From: SLST01 sp046538735 | GTDB lineage: Bacteria > Spirochaetota > Spirochaetia > DSM-27196 > SLST01 | Length of the DNA: 64,000 nucleotides | Reading direction: 5' to 3' | NCBI GenBank assembly: GCA_046538735.1 | Contig: JBKHII010000012.1 | Location: 4,167 to 68,166 of the forward strand | Shown: positions 35,648-43,101 of the stretch, piece by piece | Position numbering within the stretch: position 1 is the stretch's first letter | Layout of the letters: the number at the start of each line of letters is the position of its first letter | Translations under genes and position numbers: made by a program | Notes under the pieces: generated by a model | Told to the model about the DNA's origin: nothing | Database searches by the model: none | Seen by the model: the letters and a program-made list of their open reading frames with translations, nothing else

Positions 35648-36460
35648 TCAGCCGAGCGCAACGTCCAGCGTCATCATCACCGCGAACCCCACGAGCGTGA
35701 ACACCGTCGCGATGTCCGTGTTCTTCGCAAGCTGCGACTCGGGGATCAGCTCCTCAATCACCACGAAGAGCATTGCGCCGGCCGCGAAGGCGAGCGCGTA
35801 CGGAAGCAGCGGCCGGACAACGATCACGGCGAGCGCTCCGAGGACGCCCGCAACCGGCTCGACCGCGCCCGAGAGCTGCCCGTACCAGAACGCCTTCCGG
35901 GTGCGCATCCCTTCGCGCCGCAGCGGGACGGAGACGCTCGTGCCCTCCGGGAAGTTCTGAATCCCGATCCCGATCGCGAGCGCGATCGCACCGCCGAGTG
36001 TCGCCTGCGGGACGTCGCTCGCCAGGGCGCCGAACGCCACGCCCACGGCCAGACCTTCCGGAATGTTGTGCAGCGTGATCGCGAGCACGAGCAGGACACT
36101 TCGCTTCCACGTCGTGCTGACACCCTCGGCCTCCTCCGTCGGATACCCGATGTGAAGGTGCGGCAGCACCTTATCGACCGCCAGGAGGAAGGCACCTCCG
36201 GCGAGGAAACCGATCACCGGCGGCAACCATACGATCCCTCCCTGCTCCTCGACCATTGCGATCGCCGGAGCGAGGAGCGACCAGAAGCTCGCCGCGATCA
36301 TGACGCCCGCGGCAAACCCCATCATCGCATCAAGCACCTTCCGATCCACGCTCTTGAACAGGAACACGAGCCCGGCGCCCGCGGCGGTCAGCCCCCACGT
36401 GAACAGGGTCGCAAGAAGCGCCTGCACGACCGGAGCGAGCCCGGCAAACCAATCCATCAT
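35648..36460 (-). CDS. ZIP-family metal transporter
   Basis: 270 aa, about eight helices. The metal-site motifs are present: AITLHNIPEGLAVGVAFG (helix 4, HNxPEG) and IGIQNFPEGTSVSVPLRREG (helix 5, QNxPEG), plus ELIPES near the C-terminus. It should import zinc or another divalent metal. The ATG at 36460 overlaps the rhomboid stop as ATGA, and GGGGAGG lies six bases upstream. It ends four bases from the convergent decarboxylase. Confidence 0.9.
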   Translation of the reverse strand: MMDWFAGLAPVVQALLATLFTWGLTAAGAGLVFLFKSVDRKVLDAMMGFAAGVMIAASFWSLLAPAIAMVEEQGGIVWLPPVIGFLAGGAFLLAVDKVLPHLHIGYPTEEAEGVSTTWKRSVLLVLAITLHNIPEGLAVGVAFGALASDVPQATLGGAIALAIGIGIQNFPEGTSVSVPLRREGMRTRKAFWYGQLSGAVEPVAGVLGALAVIVVRPLLPYALAFAAGAMLFVVIEELIPESQLAKNTDIATVFTLVGFAVMMTLDVALG

Positions 36461-37236
36461 CGAACACCTCCCCGGCTCCCGCCCGATCGCCGACGCCCCC
36501 GCGGTCGCCCGATCGCGAACAACCAGATGAGAATTGCCCCGGCAATGAACCCACCGATATGCGCCGCGTACGCAACGCCGCCTGCCTGCGAGCCTGCGCC
36601 GAACGCACCCACTCCGCTGATCAACTGGAACGCGAACCAGAGGACGATCGCGAACCATGCCGGTACCGACATCAGGATGCGCAGCAGGATCACGCGGACG
36701 CGCTTGCGCGGAAAGAGGAGCAGATACGCGCCAAGTACCGCGGATACCGCCCCCGAGGCTCCGAGCATCGGCGTGGTCGTGCTGCCTCCGAGCGCGTACG
36801 TCGCAAAGACGTGCGAGAGCGTCGCGATTGCACCGCAGAGCAGGTAGAAGAGCGCGAACCGCACGTGCCCGACCCGATCCTCAACGTTGTCCCCGAAGAT
36901 CCAGAGGTAGAGCATGTTCCCGACGATGTGCGCGAATCCCCCGTGCATGAACATGCTCGTGATGAGCGTGATGTAGACCGTGATCGGGGTAGGCCCGAGT
37001 CCTGGAACGCGATACCGACTTCCGGTAACCGGATCCGAGTAGACACGGCCCTCGGTGATGAGATCGCGACCCGTCACGATTTCCTCAGGGACCGCCGAGT
37101 ACGAGTAGGTGAATTCCGCGTTCGCGCCGAACTGCTGCAGGAACGCGAAGACCACTACATTGACCAGCAGAAAGGCGTATGTCACGTACGGCACCGTCGT
37201 GCGGTCTCGATTGTCGTCGCCAATCGGCAGAATCAT
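36457..37236 (-). CDS. Rhomboid-family intramembrane serine protease
   Basis: 259 aa. Six or more helices with the catalytic serine in MLGASGAVSAVLGAYLLLFP (about 154-173) and the catalytic histidine in YAAHIGGFIAGAIL (about 225-238). HGGFAHIVGNMLYLWIFGDN (about 99-118) is the conserved HxxxN region. A ~50-residue loop between helices 1 and 2 is longer than in the minimal core. It cleaves transmembrane substrates within the bilayer. Coupled to the ZIP gene by ATGA. Confidence 0.92.
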   Translation of the reverse strand: MILPIGDDNRDRTTVPYVTYAFLLVNVVVFAFLQQFGANAEFTYSYSAVPEEIVTGRDLITEGRVYSDPVTGSRYRVPGLGPTPITVYITLITSMFMHGGFAHIVGNMLYLWIFGDNVEDRVGHVRFALFYLLCGAIATLSHVFATYALGGSTTTPMLGASGAVSAVLGAYLLLFPRKRVRVILLRILMSVPAWFAIVLWFAFQLISGVGAFGAGSQAGGVAYAAHIGGFIAGAILIWLFAIGRPRGRRRSGGSRGGVR

Positions 37237-37242
37237 GCAGCC

Positions 37243-37271
37243 AGTCTACACGAGGAACGCAGCCCGCTCAA
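37243..37271 (-). promoter_or_regulatory. Predicted leaderless promoter of the rhomboid-ZIP operon
   Basis: TTGAGC, 17 bases, TAGACT, then six bases to the ATG at 37236. Confidence 0.5.
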
Positions 37272-37277
37272 ACCACG

Positions 37278-37283
37278 TATATT
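37278..37283 (+). promoter_or_regulatory. Predicted -10 of the pseudouridine synthase gene
   Basis: TATATT ends six bases before the ATG at 37290. No good -35 is seen at 16-18 bases. It lies seven bases from the -35 of the divergent rhomboid promoter, so the two probably compete. Confidence 0.45.
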
Positions 37284-37289
37284 GTTCGT

Positions 37290-37985
37290 ATGGAGAACCA
37301 GGTTGAGATAGTACATGCCGACGATTCTCTCGTCGTCGTCGCCAAGGCGCCCGGAGTCCCGTCGCAGGACGACCCATCCGGCGCAGAATCCGCGCTCGCC
37401 CTCTCGGAACGGGTGCTCGGCCGAACGCTCCACCCCGTTCATCGCCTCGATCGACCGGCGAGCGGGCTTCTGCTCTTCGCCGCCGCCGCGGACGCCGCCG
37501 CGAGCCTCTCGCGGATGCTCCGCGACGGCAAAATCGAGCGTCGCTACTGGGCGATCGTTGAGGGCTCCGTGGAACCCGAGCATGCGGAGCTCCGGCACTA
37601 CCTCCACCACGACCGGAAGCGGAACAAGAGCTACGTCACCGCAACCGGAAAACCGGCGGTCTCTCGCTATGAGATCCGCGCGAGAGCCGAGCGATACACG
37701 CTGCTCGAGGTCGAGCTCGAAACGGGCCGCCACCACCAGGTGCGCGCCCAACTCGCCGCGATCGGCTCGCCGATCCGTGGCGACCTCAAGTACGGCGCGC
37801 GTCGGAGTCTCCCGACCGGCGGTATCGGACTGCTCGCCGTTGGGCTTGCGTTTCTCCACCCAGCCGACGGTACGGTGCGCCGCTTCGTCGCCTCGCCACC
37901 GGACGACGCACTCTGGAACGCGCTCACCGACGGTCTCCAGCCGCTCTGGTCTACTCGGCCCGAAAAGGACTCCGCGTCAGAGTAA
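37290..37985 (+). CDS. RluA-family pseudouridine synthase
   Basis: 231 aa, compact and without an S4 domain. The catalytic motif HRLDRPASGLLLFA (about 50-63) contains the active-site aspartate. Later LEVELETGRHHQVRAQLAAI (about 143-162) and GDLKYGA are typical of the family. It isomerises uridines in rRNA or tRNA; the target site is unknown. The ATG at 37290 is fixed by the adjacent -10. Its last 35 bases overlap the convergent S66 peptidase gene. Confidence 0.9.
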   Translation: MENQVEIVHADDSLVVVAKAPGVPSQDDPSGAESALALSERVLGRTLHPVHRLDRPASGLLLFAAAADAAASLSRMLRDGKIERRYWAIVEGSVEPEHAELRHYLHHDRKRNKSYVTATGKPAVSRYEIRARAERYTLLEVELETGRHHQVRAQLAAIGSPIRGDLKYGARRSLPTGGIGLLAVGLAFLHPADGTVRRFVASPPDDALWNALTDGLQPLWSTRPEKDSASE

Positions 37986-38979
37986 GTCGTTTCAGAGCGG
38001 GATCTACGCGCACGCGTCCGCCGATCGGCACGATCAGCTTCGGATCCGTGTGCCCGATATCCACGTTTGCGATGATGGGCATGTCCGGGCGCCCGAACTC
38101 CTCACGAACGATCGAGAGGGCCACCTTGTGCAGCTTCTCGTTCTCCGCGGCGGTGTAGTCCTTCGGACGACCCAGCAGCAGCGCCGCCGCGCGCCCGAGG
38201 ATGCCCGAGACCCCGTAGTTGCGCAGCATGTATCCCACCCGCTCGGGGCTCGGCTTCTCCTCCGAGGTCTCGAAGAAGAGCACGACGTCCTCGAAGAACC
38301 GCGGCGGCGGCCAGTACCGGGTCGCCTTGAGGAACTCCACGACCTCGATGCAGCCACCCCAGAGATGCCCCTCGACCGGACGCTCGCCCTGCAGGACGGT
38401 CCAACCGTCTCCCGCGGAGTGAAGCTTCTGCACGCCGCCCGCGCCGTCGCCGCTCCATCCGGTGTAGCCGTGCGTGAACGCCGGATACGGCGCGTACTCG
38501 TACCGGTCCCACTCCCCGAAGAGAAAGCCTCGGAGGTGTTGCATGAACTCGACCGGCAAGTCCCCGGCCTGCGAGAGACCGGCCATCACCGACGGCCCGT
38601 AGAAGCTCACGAGACCGGCACGGCGGGCGAACAGGAGATAGGTCGTCGCGTCGCTTCCGCCCATGATGAAGCAGGGTCGGCGAGTGAAGATCGACGGTTT
38701 CAAGTACTCGAAGAGGCGAATCGACTCGTAGCCGCCGATCACCGCGACGATGCCGGCAATATCCGCACGTCCGAGCGCGTCGTGGAGATCCTGCGCTCGG
38801 AGCGCCGGCGAGGCGTAGAGCTCGTCAGACTTCATCCGGGCGGTCGGGAACTCGACCGGCTCGAGACCGAGCTGCCGCAGCGTATCGAGCCCGCGCCGGT
38901 AGACACCGGGGAACGCCGGCGCCGGACCGGACGACGGGGCAACGATCGCGATCCGATCGCCCGATCGCAGGCGCGGCAC
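37951..38979 (-). CDS. Peptidase S66 (LD-carboxypeptidase/MccF-like)
   Basis: 342 aa. Begins LRSGDRIAIVAPSSG. The nucleophilic serine is in IMGGSDATTYLLF (about 105-117), the glutamate in LWGGCIEVVEFL (about 207-218) and the histidine in VDIGHTDPKLIVPIGG (about 305-320), completing the S66 triad. Family members trim tetrapeptides of peptidoglycan or inactivate peptide-nucleotide antibiotics. No signal peptide, so cytoplasmic. The GTG at 38979 has GGAGG eight bases upstream; a TTG at 39012 directly after the preceding stop is the alternative. Confidence 0.88.
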   Translation of the reverse strand: MPRLRSGDRIAIVAPSSGPAPAFPGVYRRGLDTLRQLGLEPVEFPTARMKSDELYASPALRAQDLHDALGRADIAGIVAVIGGYESIRLFEYLKPSIFTRRPCFIMGGSDATTYLLFARRAGLVSFYGPSVMAGLSQAGDLPVEFMQHLRGFLFGEWDRYEYAPYPAFTHGYTGWSGDGAGGVQKLHSAGDGWTVLQGERPVEGHLWGGCIEVVEFLKATRYWPPPRFFEDVVLFFETSEEKPSPERVGYMLRNYGVSGILGRAAALLLGRPKDYTAAENEKLHKVALSIVREEFGRPDMPIIANVDIGHTDPKLIVPIGGRVRVDPALKRLTLTRSPFRAE

Positions 38980-39012
38980 CGGACGCGCCTCCAGGGGCCA
39001 GAACTGAGGCAA

Positions 39013-39693
39013 CTAGAACGAAATCTCGAGCACGGACGCGTCGTCGGACATGAGCCAGAGCGACACCGGGAACTGCACCATCCACACGTCCGGCAGCTCG
39101 ATGACCGTAACCTCCGTCGTCACGCCACCGGACGCGATCCGGGCGGATCGGATACGACTCACGAGCATCTTGGAGACGAAGACGCGGTACTTCGCACCGC
39201 CGAGGAAGGCCGCGGCGAACTCTTCGCCCTGCCCGCCCTCGCCCGCCTCGGCTCCCTCACCGGCCTCGTTCCCGGGCGCAAGCGGGATCGTCATTCCGTT
39301 CCTCGTGACACGCGGAACGAACGCCGCCTCATCTCCGCGCAGGGCCGCCAGCGTGCTGCGTGGAGCGCTGTAGCTGAGCTCGAAGCCGTACTCGAACTCG
39401 TCGTTCACCCGCCGGTAGTCCGCGTCGATTCCCGGCGGCATCTCCTCGAGTACCGTGTCGCGATCGAGCTCGAACTCCTCTTCGAACATCTCGTCCGGAT
39501 CCTCCGGGTCGTCCGAGAACTCGTTCGCCATCTCGAACGCGGCCTTCTGAAGCGTGAGCCGCAGATAGACGTTGATGTCCGATCCGGATCCCGAGATGTA
39601 CTGAACAACGTCCACACAGCCCGCCGTGAGTCCCACGACGAGCGCCCCGAGCGCAACCAGTCTCAGCCGGCCCGTTGTCGTTCGCTTGATCAT
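39013..39693 (-). CDS. Lipoprotein of unknown function
   Basis: 226 aa. Signal with lipobox LTAGC (cysteine about 26). The mature part has a strongly acidic segment (NEFSDDPEDPDEMFEEEFEL), a glycine/glutamate-rich insert (about 140-157), and a C-terminal beta region (VTVIELPDVWMVQFPVSLWL). No family recognised. GGAGG lies seven bases before the ATG. Cotranscribed with the S66 peptidase, suggesting an envelope role. Confidence 0.75.
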   Translation of the reverse strand: MIKRTTTGRLRLVALGALVVGLTAGCVDVVQYISGSGSDINVYLRLTLQKAAFEMANEFSDDPEDPDEMFEEEFELDRDTVLEEMPPGIDADYRRVNDEFEYGFELSYSAPRSTLAALRGDEAAFVPRVTRNGMTIPLAPGNEAGEGAEAGEGGQGEEFAAAFLGGAKYRVFVSKMLVSRIRSARIASGGVTTEVTVIELPDVWMVQFPVSLWLMSDDASVLEISF

Positions 39694-39729
39694 TCGTCTT
39701 CCTCCTTCGTCACCCGTCTGGTGCTCCGC

Positions 39730-40023
39730 TCAGCCGCTTTCACGACCGCGGTCGCGAAGGATGCATTCGGCGCGCGCGTTGTCGCTGAAGCGGACGACGA
39801 CGATCCTCCCGGCTGCGTCCGAGACGGCGTTCAGGTGGAGGACGTTGACGTACTCGCAGAGAAGGCGCTCCAGAAGCTCGGAGAGACTGCCGGTCTGCTG
39901 AGGCGTGCGCAGCACGAGCACCTCTTCGCTGCGTGCGGGAATGTCGAGCGCCGGCACCGCGATCACGGTGAAGAGCCGACCAGGTTCGTTCTCCAGGTCC
40001 ACGACGAGCAACTGTACCGTCAC
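39730..40023 (-). CDS. Small ACT-domain-like protein
   Basis: 97 aa. The start VQLLVVDLENEPGRLFTVI matches the first strand and loop of an ACT domain (LxxxPGxL type). The C-terminal half VNVLHLNAVSDAAGRIVVV would be the beta-alpha-beta core with a final strand. ACT domains bind amino acids and usually dimerise. It starts at GTG, six bases after a weak -10, divergent from the LacI-type regulator gene. Ligand unknown. Confidence 0.55.
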   Translation of the reverse strand: MTVQLLVVDLENEPGRLFTVIAVPALDIPARSEEVLVLRTPQQTGSLSELLERLLCEYVNVLHLNAVSDAAGRIVVVRFSDNARAECILRDRGRESG

Positions 40024-40029
40024 GGGTTC

Positions 40030-40059
40030 AGGCTATCAAGAAGCGCCGGGGCTGTGCAA
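40030..40059 (-). promoter_or_regulatory. Possible leaderless promoter of the ACT-like gene
   Basis: TTGCAC, 18 bases, TAGCCT (weak), then six bases to the GTG at 40023. Confidence 0.35.
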
Positions 40060-40063
40060 TAAT
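40058..40063 (+). promoter_or_regulatory. Possible -10 of the LacI-type regulator gene
   Basis: AATAAT ends six bases before the GTG at 40070. It overlaps the -35 of the divergent ACT gene promoter; no clear -35 of its own. Confidence 0.35.
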
Positions 40064-40069
40064 GGCCGC

Positions 40070-41098
40070 GTGTCAACGTACAAGGAGATCGCGGATCGCT
40101 CGGGCGTCTCGATCGGCACCGTGTATCGCGTACTGCACGAGCGGGGACGCTACTCGCGCCGTACGGCCGAGCGAGTACGCAGCGTCGCCGAAGAGCTCGG
40201 ATACACCCGGAACATCTACGCGAGCAACCTTTCGCGGTCGCGCACCTATCGCATCGCGCTCGTGATCCCGGAGCCTTCCCACGACAACAGCTACTGGGCC
40301 CAACCCCACGAAGGAGTCGTGGCCGCGATACACGCGCTCAGGCACTACCGCATCGACCACATGGACGTCTTCTACGACGAGCACGATCCCGACTCGCTCC
40401 TGCGGCGCCTTTCGGAGCTCGCCGATATGGAAGCGGACGCGGCAATCATCGCCCCAACGGTCGCCGCCGATCGCGCCGACCTGCTCGCTGCAGCCGGCAT
40501 CTCGATTCCCCACGTACTCATCGATACCGAGGTTCCCTCGCCTGCTCGTCTCGGCTTCGTGGGCCAGGACAGCTACGCGAGCGGACGCTCGGCGGGTCAT
40601 CTCCTTCGCCTGCTCGCGCCGGGCGCGCGTCGCCTGCTCGCGATTCGCAGCGTTCCCGCCTCGCAGCACATCGAGCAGCGCATCGCCGGCATGCGCGACT
40701 ACCTCGCCGAACACGGGAGCCTCGTCCCCGACCGCATTGACGTGGACTTCGCAGACCCCGAAGCCGCGCGGGCCCGGATCGGTGCCGCGCTCGTCGCGGA
40801 CGGCCGCCCGGACGCGTGCTTCGTCTCGAACTCGAACGCTTCGCTGTGCGCGGACATCTTCGATGAGATCGGGCGGGAACCGATTCCCCCGATCGTGGGG
40901 TACGACCTCGTCCCGGCGAACGTACAGGCGCTTCGCTCGGGCAGGCTCTCCGTCCTGCTCTCGCAGCGACCCACCGAACAGGGACGCCTCGCCGTGGATA
41001 TCGTCTATCGAAGCGTGATTCTCGGAGGTCCGCCCGTGGGCGACGTACGCGTTCCGATCGACATCGTGACTCCGGAGAACCTGGATGGTTACCTGTGA
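40070..41098 (+). CDS. LacI-family transcriptional regulator
   Basis: 342 aa. The helix-turn-helix YKEIADRSGVSIGTVYRVLH and hinge-region helix (AEELGYTRNIYASNLSR) lie in residues 4-60. The remainder is a periplasmic-binding-protein type sensor (YRIALVIPEPSHDNSYWAQP, and VGYDLVPANVQALRSGRLSV). SGVSIGTVYRVL differs from the usual SxxTVSRVL at the base-contact positions. It starts at GTG: an ATG eight bases upstream is in another frame. Likely autoregulates the 46-base divergent region; the inducer is probably a sugar. Confidence 0.9.
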   Translation: MSTYKEIADRSGVSIGTVYRVLHERGRYSRRTAERVRSVAEELGYTRNIYASNLSRSRTYRIALVIPEPSHDNSYWAQPHEGVVAAIHALRHYRIDHMDVFYDEHDPDSLLRRLSELADMEADAAIIAPTVAADRADLLAAAGISIPHVLIDTEVPSPARLGFVGQDSYASGRSAGHLLRLLAPGARRLLAIRSVPASQHIEQRIAGMRDYLAEHGSLVPDRIDVDFADPEAARARIGAALVADGRPDACFVSNSNASLCADIFDEIGREPIPPIVGYDLVPANVQALRSGRLSVLLSQRPTEQGRLAVDIVYRSVILGGPPVGDVRVPIDIVTPENLDGYL

Positions 41099-41121
41099 GC
41101 GCCGCCCGGGAATAGCTTCGC

Positions 41122-41652
41122 TCAGGGACCGCGCGTGACGAGGCGGTAGTACCGCTTCCCGTCCGAGACCTTCTCCAACGAGCCGGCATTCGCCTCGACC
41201 ATCCGCCAGGACGCCGCGTTGTCCTCGTTCACTGTGATGAGCACCCAGGAGATACCGATTTCGCGCGCGCGGACGAGCGCCTCAGCGAGCATCCGTGTCC
41301 CGTAGCCCTTGCCTCGCTCGGATGGACGAATCGAGTACCCGATGTGTCCGCCGGAGACGCGCAACGCGTCGGTCAGGTGGTGCCGGATTTTGCATATCCC
41401 AACGGGCCGGCCGTCCACAAACGCCCAGAACGTGGTCTGCGGGACCAGCCCGCGACGCAATCCACGACCGCGGCTGTTGTCCACGAGCCGACGCAGGAAC
41501 TCGTCGAACCGGCTGAGCGGCGTCTCGTACCCTTCGTTGTGGAACCCGTTCTCCCCGGGGCCGATCTCCTGGATCATCGACCAGATCTCAACCCCGTCCT
41601 GGAGCGTTGCCGGGCGCAGTACCACGTCCATGCGTCCCGTCTCTTCGCCCAT
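41122..41652 (-). CDS. GNAT-family N-acetyltransferase
   Basis: 176 aa. The acetyl-CoA loop is IGYSIRPSERGKGYGTRMLA (about 102-121), followed by ISWVLITVNEDNAASWRMVE, the C-terminal GNAT strand. The arrangement resembles YjaB/RimL-type acetyltransferases; substrate unknown. TAGAAT lies five bases before the ATG and TTGGCC 18 bases further, but AAGG could also act as an SD. It is eight bases after the glucosaminidase stop. Confidence 0.85.
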   Translation of the reverse strand: MGEETGRMDVVLRPATLQDGVEIWSMIQEIGPGENGFHNEGYETPLSRFDEFLRRLVDNSRGRGLRRGLVPQTTFWAFVDGRPVGICKIRHHLTDALRVSGGHIGYSIRPSERGKGYGTRMLAEALVRAREIGISWVLITVNEDNAASWRMVEANAGSLEKVSDGKRYYRLVTRGP

Positions 41653-41660
41653 ACCTTATT

Positions 41661-42248
41661 CTAACGGCGTTCGCTCCGGTCGGCCAACAAGACGGCCGCG
41701 TGCGCGAGGAGCTTCTCGGCGTAGTACGGATCCGTCGCCCAGCGTCCGGTCAGTTCCCGAACCGTGGGAGCCGAACCGCGCGCAACGAGACCGAAGCGTG
41801 GATCGGCGAGCGGCGTCGCAAGCGGCTCGGCGTCCGCGTACGCCTTGATGTGCTGTACGTGCGCCGCCACCCCGGTTCGCATATTAGGAAACGTCAACCC
41901 GGGGTTTCCGGAGGACGTGGCGCCGAGGCCCGCGTAGTTGTACTGCACCGCGCGCACGCTCCCGGTGAAGCGCAGGTAGTCGGTTTCGTGCACCATCTGC
42001 GCGAGCGCAACGGCCAGACTCACGTCCTCAGCGGCACAGAACTCGCGATAGTGTCCATACAGCGTGCGCAGGTAAATGCTGTCCGCTTCCGGATTCCCGT
42101 TGGACACATGGCGAGCGAACCGTTCGAACGAGACGTCGTGCGTCTCGGCGAGTCGCAGGTCGTCGATCGCCGCGCCGCGGGCGTCCGCGAACGCGAGCCA
42201 TCCGGTCGCGAGCACGATGCAGGCAAGCACGGGTCGATTCACGCGCAC
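41661..42248 (-). CDS. Secreted glucosaminidase-like peptidoglycan hydrolase
   Basis: 195 aa with a signal peptide (PVLACIVLATGWLAFADA). The catalytic domain is of the endo-beta-N-acetylglucosaminidase type (Pfam Glucosaminidase): VSLAVALAQMVHETDYLRFT with a catalytic glutamate (about 76-95), NYAGLGATSSGNPGLTFP, RTGVAAHVQHIKAYAD and GRWATDPYYAEKLL. It should cleave glycan strands in the periplasm. Overlaps the J-domain gene by ten bases. Confidence 0.85.
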   Translation of the reverse strand: MRVNRPVLACIVLATGWLAFADARGAAIDDLRLAETHDVSFERFARHVSNGNPEADSIYLRTLYGHYREFCAAEDVSLAVALAQMVHETDYLRFTGSVRAVQYNYAGLGATSSGNPGLTFPNMRTGVAAHVQHIKAYADAEPLATPLADPRFGLVARGSAPTVRELTGRWATDPYYAEKLLAHAAVLLADRSERR

Positions 42249-42673
42249 CCTGCACCTCCGCCGCGAGACGACCGTCGATATCGCTCCAGCAGCTCTCTCA
42301 TGGAATCCTCGTCTCCGCCGAGATCCGGGTGCAGCTCGAGCGCGAGCCGCCTGAACGCGCGACGATACTCCTCCGGCGACGCACCGGCTCCGATCCCCAG
42401 GTACGATGCGAGCTCCCGGTCCGCCGCGACCGTCCGGGCTTCCTCGCCGGCCGTTTCGGCCCAGAGCGCCAGCAGGTAGTCTCGAAAGGCTCGCTCACGG
42501 GATCCCCGATCGAAGGCGACGAGCATCATGAGCGGATACTTGACGCGCCTCCCCGGTTCGAGCGAGAAGAATCGCTCCCATACCTCGGCCGCCGAGCCGG
42601 CAGGGCCGCCGTGGAACCTGCGCTCGAGTCTCCGGAGATCGCGTAGCTTTCTCACCACATCGGCGCGGTTCAA
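42239..42673 (-). CDS. Protein with C-terminal J domain
   Basis: 144 aa. The last ~60 residues form a short J domain: YLGIGAGASPEEYRRAFRRL followed by LELHPDLGGDED, with the HPD motif needed to stimulate Hsp70 ATPase. The first ~85 residues are helical and unrecognised. A TTG start at 42673 overlaps the upstream stop as TTGA; a GTG seven codons later is possible. No Hsp70 gene is nearby, so it probably works with a chromosomal DnaK. Confidence 0.7.
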   Translation of the reverse strand: MNRADVVRKLRDLRRLERRFHGGPAGSAAEVWERFFSLEPGRRVKYPLMMLVAFDRGSRERAFRDYLLALWAETAGEEARTVAADRELASYLGIGAGASPEEYRRAFRRLALELHPDLGGDEDSMRELLERYRRSSRGGGAGCA

Positions 42674-43089
42674 GTCGACGCGAGCTCCGAGTCGAGACGG
42701 CGCGCCACGAAGCGTACGCATCGGGCACAGACGTCCTTTGCGTCCGGAGGAGCCGCAGCGACCGCGGCGGGGTCGTTTTTGTCGTAGCCGAGCACATCGA
42801 TGCAGCGCGCGCTTCCGAACTCCGCTTTGAAGCGCTCCACCAGGTCCGCCACCCTCGAAGAGGCATCTCCGTAGCCGGCGGACGCGCGCGCGAACGACAA
42901 GACGATCGATCCCCCGTTGAGCGCACCGCACGTCTCCTGTCGTCCGCCGATCCCTCCGCCGAGGCCGGCACCGATGTGCGACGCGGTATCGCGATCCAGC
43001 CCAACGGCGGGCAAAAACGCCTCGAGAATCGACTGCGCGCAGTTGCAGCCGGACGCGAAGTACGATACGGCTCGCTCGGTCAGGTTCAT
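42670..43089 (-). CDS. C_GCAxxG_C_C family protein
   Basis: 139 aa with the signature cysteines: SGCNCAQSILEAF (about 13-25), GGIGGRQETCGALNGG (about 45-60, CGAxxGG) and C..C pairs near residues 95 and 120-123. The family is predicted to bind a metal or redox cofactor; function unknown. GGGAGGATAGACG precedes the ATG. In the run of overlapping genes ending with the glucosaminidase. Confidence 0.85.
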   Translation of the reverse strand: MNLTERAVSYFASGCNCAQSILEAFLPAVGLDRDTASHIGAGLGGGIGGRQETCGALNGGSIVLSFARASAGYGDASSRVADLVERFKAEFGSARCIDVLGYDKNDPAAVAAAPPDAKDVCARCVRFVARRLDSELAST

Positions 43090-43101
43090 CGTCTATCCTC
43101 C

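Noticed and set aside
37315..40062. 915-residue open frame spanning rluA, the S66 gene and the lipoprotein gene
   Set aside because: It crosses three real genes in conflicting frames and reads as R/S/E-rich noise.
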